A stretch of DNA of 64,000 nucleotides from Chionis minor (taxonomy: Eukaryota; Chordata; Aves; Charadriiformes; Chionididae), in contig VZSF01007768.1 of the NCBI GenBank assembly GCA_013398295.1, forward strand, positions 18,607 to 82,606, given 5' to 3'. Below are positions 60,816 to 64,000 of this stretch, piece after piece. Positions within the stretch are counted from its first letter, which is position 1. The number at the start of each line of letters is the position of its first letter. Made by a program: the position numbers and the translations under genes. The notes under the pieces were generated by a model that saw nothing but the letters and a program-made list of their open reading frames with translations, was not told the DNA's origin and ran no database searches.

Positions 60816-62215
60816 GCTTTGGGTCTGCTTTTGAACCCGCTTCCGCGCAGTGCCACCCCCCCGCAACTTATTGCCTCTTTGTTTTAATGGTTTTTTGTAA
60901 TTTTTCTTTATTTTAGAGCAGCCCCGGGCACCCGCATGGGAAATGGCGGAGCAGAGCAGCCCCCCGTGTATCTCTGCCCCCGGCGCTGGCCCCAGCTCCT
61001 CCTGGCAACTGGGATTTTGGCTTTTTGTCCCTGTCTTTGAGCACATCTGGGCTTTTTCCGACCCTGTACAAACTTGGAGCACCCGCGGCCTCCGGCAGCA
61101 AGTTGGAGGTGACCGACCACCGTGTGTCTCCTGGTCTCCTTCAGCGCTGCAGCTCCTGCCAGGAGGAGAGGGAACGGCGTTCCCTGGTGCCTCTCCTCTT
61201 CCACTTGGAGTTTCCTCTCCCGCTTTTCACCCTCCTGCCCTCTTTGCTGGCTGGGGTGGGTGATCCCACCCGCCTGGTGGTGTCTTCATCCTCCTCTTCA
61301 TGTTTTTGGGCTTCGGGGAGCTGCACCCGAGGTGGTTTTGTGCTCATTGGGAACTGCTAGAAAAGACTCCGGGAACACCGGAGCTGGTGTTTCCATGGAG
61401 ATTTTCCCAGCCCCAAGCTCTCCTTCCCCGGAGGAAACGCTCCGCTCGGAGCCTGGCGCTCGGGGAGGAGGTTCAGGGCTGTCCTGCTCCCCCTGCCTCG
61501 TGTCCCACCGCCTTCCACCGTCCTCATCTGCTGCCCACACCCTTGGGCAACTTCTCAGTCTGAATTTGACCTTTTTTCCCCCCGATTCCCTGTCTTGGGA
61601 AACCTCCAGCGCCGCGTTTCATCCCCCTGGACAGGACTCCCCACGTCACCCTTGGCTCAGGGAGAAAATTGCCCTTTTCTTAGCGCCGGTTTTTCTTCGT
61701 TTGCTGGTGTAAAGGACCTTCCCTGTCCCGGCGCTGCAGTTCGGTGGCTGCTGGTTCTACAGACCCTTTTCTGAAGGTTGTAATCGGGCTAATTTGGGAA
61801 ATCCCGGTGAATTTGCGCAAATAGGGTGAGGCATGAGAAAGGGATGGAGAGGAAGAAACTTCCCATTTTACAGGAAATTGGGTTTTCGGCTCAGGGCATT
61901 AAAACGTCCGATGTTTGCAGGACGTGCCAAATTCCTGATCCTTCCTGGGCCACCACTTCCTTCTCCTCACCCCGGGACACAGCCCAGCACCCCGGGACCC
62001 TTGTGGTTACGTGTAGCGGGAGGAGCTGGGGCGTCCTGACACCTCTTGCCCCGAGTTGGAGGCCAGGTTGGAGGCCAGGTCGGGGGCCAGTCTGCACCTC
62101 TGCAGGCCAGGAGGGTTCGAGTAGCCCTTGGATCCCTGTCCCGGAGCCTTTGGAGCTCTCACAGCTCTTCCACCCACGGGGTCTGAGCAGAAACTCGCTG
62201 CGTTTCTTCTTCTAG
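60816..62215. other. intergenic region downstream of PUM1
   Basis: GC-rich, about 1.4 kb, with several open frames but no recognisable protein family, no repeated domain and no splice-supported exon. A 13-bp unit (GGTTGGAGGCCA) is repeated near 62053-62085. In human, SDC3 lies downstream of PUM1; I see no syndecan sequence here. Confidence 0.7.
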
Positions 62216-62467
62216 GACAAGAGGGAACAGGCATAAACTCGAATATAGGAAGTTCCATCTCAACATGAGGAGGAACTTCTTTCCTTTGAGGGTGGCAGAG
62301 CCCTGGCACAGGCTGCCCAGAGAGGTGGTGGAGTCTCCCACTCTGGAGACATTCCCAACCCGCCTGGACGCCATCCTGTGCCCCCTGCTGTGGGTGACCC
62401 TGCTCTGGCAGGGGGTTGGACCGGATGATCTCCAGAGGTCCCTGCCACCCTCTGTGATTCTGTGACA
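62216..62467 (+). mobile_element. CR1 LINE 3' fragment, plus strand
   Basis: Starts at GACAAGAGGGAACAGGCATA and passes through the TCAACATGAGGAGGAACTTC block, CTGCCCAGAGAGGTGGTGGA and GGTTGGACCGGATGATCTCC, ending CTGTGATTCTGTGA. Closely resembles the plus-strand copy at 47162-47690. Confidence 0.92.
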
Positions 62468-62663
62468 CCTGTAGGTCCGGGGTTAACCCTGGGCACCCTT
62501 CCCACCTTGGCAGCAAAGGGGCTTAGGGACCAATTCCACAGTTTTAGCGCTCGCCCAGACCTGCAAACTGCCTGCCACGAAGGACACGGGTCACCCCATG
62601 CGCACTCAGCTTTGGTTGCTCCTGAGCATGGCTGGTGGTCGCTGCTGGGGACAGGATGTGAAG
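62468..62663. other. short unique intergenic spacer
   Basis: About 200 bp between a CR1 end and the minisatellite; nothing recognised. Confidence 0.6.
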
Positions 62664-63475
62664 GGATCCATCACATTAGCTGTGGTCTGTCGCATCGGCC
62701 ACATCCATCGTGTCAGCCAGGGTCCACCACGACGCCCACAGTCCATCACATCAGCTGGGGTCCATCATGTCAGCCAGGGTGCACCAGAACACCCAGAGTC
62801 CATCCCATCAGCTGGGGACCGTCAAATCAGCCGGGGTCCATCGTGTCAGCCCGTGTCCATCATCTCAGCCAGGGTCCATCCCATCAGCCAAGGGCGCACC
62901 ACACACCCAGAGTCCCTCACATCAGCTGGGGACCGTCTCATCAGCCAGAATCTATCACAATGGCCATGATCCATCCCATCAGCTGGGGTCCATCACATCT
63001 GCTGGGGTCTGTCATGACATCCAGGATCCATCACATCAGCCAAGATCCACCATGTTACCTGGGGTCCATCATGCCAGCCAGGGTCCACCATGACACCCAG
63101 AGTCCACCACATCGGCTGAGGACCATCATATCAGCCAGGATCCATCATGTCACCTGGGGTCCATCATGTCAGCCAGGGTCCACCATGACACCCAGAGTCC
63201 ATCGCGTCAGCTGGGGACCATCGTATCAGCCAGGATCCATCACATCACCTTTGATCCACTACATCAGCCAGGATCCATCACAGAGACCAGAATCCATCAT
63301 GTCACCTGGCGTCCACCATGACACCCAGAGTCCACCACATCGGCTGAGGACCATCATATCAGCCAGGATCCACCACAGAGGCCAGGATCCATCACGTCAC
63401 CTGGGGTCCATCATGTCAGGCAGGACCCAGCACAACACCCAGGATCCATTGCATCAGCCGGGATCCATCCCGGCG
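62664..63475 (+). repeat. 20-bp-unit minisatellite with ~98-bp higher-order repeat
   Basis: About 40 imperfect units of TCCATCACATCAGCYRGGRT. Units fall into types (CACATCAGCTGGGG, CATGTCAGCCAGGGT, CATGACACCCAGAGT) that recur in the same order about every 98 bp from about 63063, a higher-order repeat. All + strand frames stay open for long stretches because of the repeat, but units of 20 bp shift frame each time. I see no coding function. Confidence 0.93.
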
Positions 63476-64000
63476 CAGCAGGACAAGATCTCCCGCTTCC
63501 AACGCGGCCGCAGCGGGATAGAAAAGGAGCCGGTGACAGCGGGGCAGCGTGTCCCCCCCCCGGGTCCCTCCCGTGGGCCCCCACCTCTGGTGTACAGACA
63601 CCTCTCTCTCCCCGCCGCACACCGGGGGCCACCCNGGGGCAGCTTGCCCCCCCCCGGGTCCCTCCCGTGGGCCCCCACCTCTGGTGTACAGACACCTCTC
63701 TCTCCCCGCCGCACACCGGGGGCCACCCCTCGGGTGACAACCCCTCGCTGGGGACCTGGGGGGGGACTTTGGCCTCTCGCTCCATCCCCTGGAGGGGGCT
63801 TGGGGGGGGGCCGCAGCGCGGCGGAGCTGCAGGGGGTGGCGGCGGCCACGGCGGGGCGGTGCAGCCCCAGCAACGCGCTGTCCCCGCTCCGCTCCGTGTC
63901 CCCAACCCCAGGGACACCCCCCAGGACACCCCCCCACACACACCCCGGACCCCCACCCATCCCCAAGGGGACCCGCTGCGCCACCCTGGTTTTGCCCCCC
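63476..64000. other. GC-rich intergenic end with CpG sites
   Basis: Very C/G-rich with long C runs, G runs (GGGGGGGGG near 63800) and many CpG sites around 63805-63900. It could be part of a CpG island of a downstream gene. Open frames on the minus strand are compositional and match no family I know. Confidence 0.6.
63541..63728 (+). repeat. 95-bp tandem duplication with an N at the junction
   Basis: 63541-63635 and 63636-63728 are almost identical, both beginning GGGGCAGC and containing CCTCTGGTGTACAGACACCT. A single N at 63635 marks the junction. Either a real two-copy repeat or an unmerged contig overlap. Confidence 0.9.

Noticed and set aside
61122..61712. 196-codon + strand frame downstream of PUM1
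   Set aside because: GC-rich chance frame with overlapping frames on both strands, no recognisable family or repeat, and no splice or initiation evidence.
62598..63093. Repetitive open frames (HQLGSIMSARVH-like) on the + strand
   Set aside because: Product of the 20-bp minisatellite; equivalent frames exist in other registers and nothing indicates translation.
62664..63475. CRISPR-like array
   Set aside because: Units are contiguous tandem repeats without unique spacers, in vertebrate nuclear DNA.
63411..63984. Three long minus-strand frames, 175-181 codons, Pro/Gly/Arg-rich
   Set aside because: Compositional openness in very GC-rich DNA, crossing an N and a 95-bp duplication; no known domain.

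Overview
The window is vertebrate nuclear DNA, almost certainly from a bird. Evidence: a multi-exon gene with canonical GT-AG introns, dispersed repeats almost entirely of the CR1 LINE type with the typical ATTCTATGATTCT-like 3' ends, compact introns, and GC-rich minisatellites. It is a draft assembly, with N runs at 21570-21573 and 22021-22057 and single Ns at 22729, 59714 and 63635.

One protein-coding gene dominates: PUM1 (Pumilio RNA-binding protein 1) on the + strand. Its 5' part lies outside the window. Nineteen coding exons can be placed between 10998 and 59107. They join in a single open frame of 1042 codons plus TGA. By my recollection of the 1186-residue human protein, this is exactly human residues 145-1186, so the exons would be human exons 4-22. 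Exons 4-15 encode the long Gln/Ala/Ser/Gly-rich low-complexity region. Exons 15-22 encode the eight Pumilio repeats, and all eight RNA-recognition side-chain sets are present. A conserved 3' UTR of about 1.7 kb follows, to about 60815.

The introns carry other elements. Three copies of a box C/D snoRNA lie in three different introns (29171-29258, 37756-37853, 56397-56486). They share a D' guide complementary to 18S rRNA and match the SNORD103/SNORD85 class that I recall as hosted by mammalian PUM1 introns. CR1 fragments occur in both orientations. One inverted pair of roughly 95% identical ~0.7 kb copies flanks exons 9 and 10, and one nested insertion lies in intron 15. Two intronic minisatellites are present: a 41-bp unit with a small hairpin, and a 17-bp polypyrimidine unit.

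Layout: 1-10997 intron (no upstream PUM1 exon seen); 10998-59107 coding exons 4-22; 59108-~60815 3' UTR; 60816-64000 intergenic DNA with one CR1 fragment, a 20-bp-unit minisatellite of about 0.8 kb, and a GC-rich end with a 95-bp duplication. No second protein-coding gene could be supported.

The parts fit one host-gene design. PUM1 is a translational repressor that binds UGUANAUA in mRNA 3' UTRs. Its own 3' UTR contains a perfect UGUACAUA. Its introns, once spliced out, would release snoRNAs for rRNA methylation.
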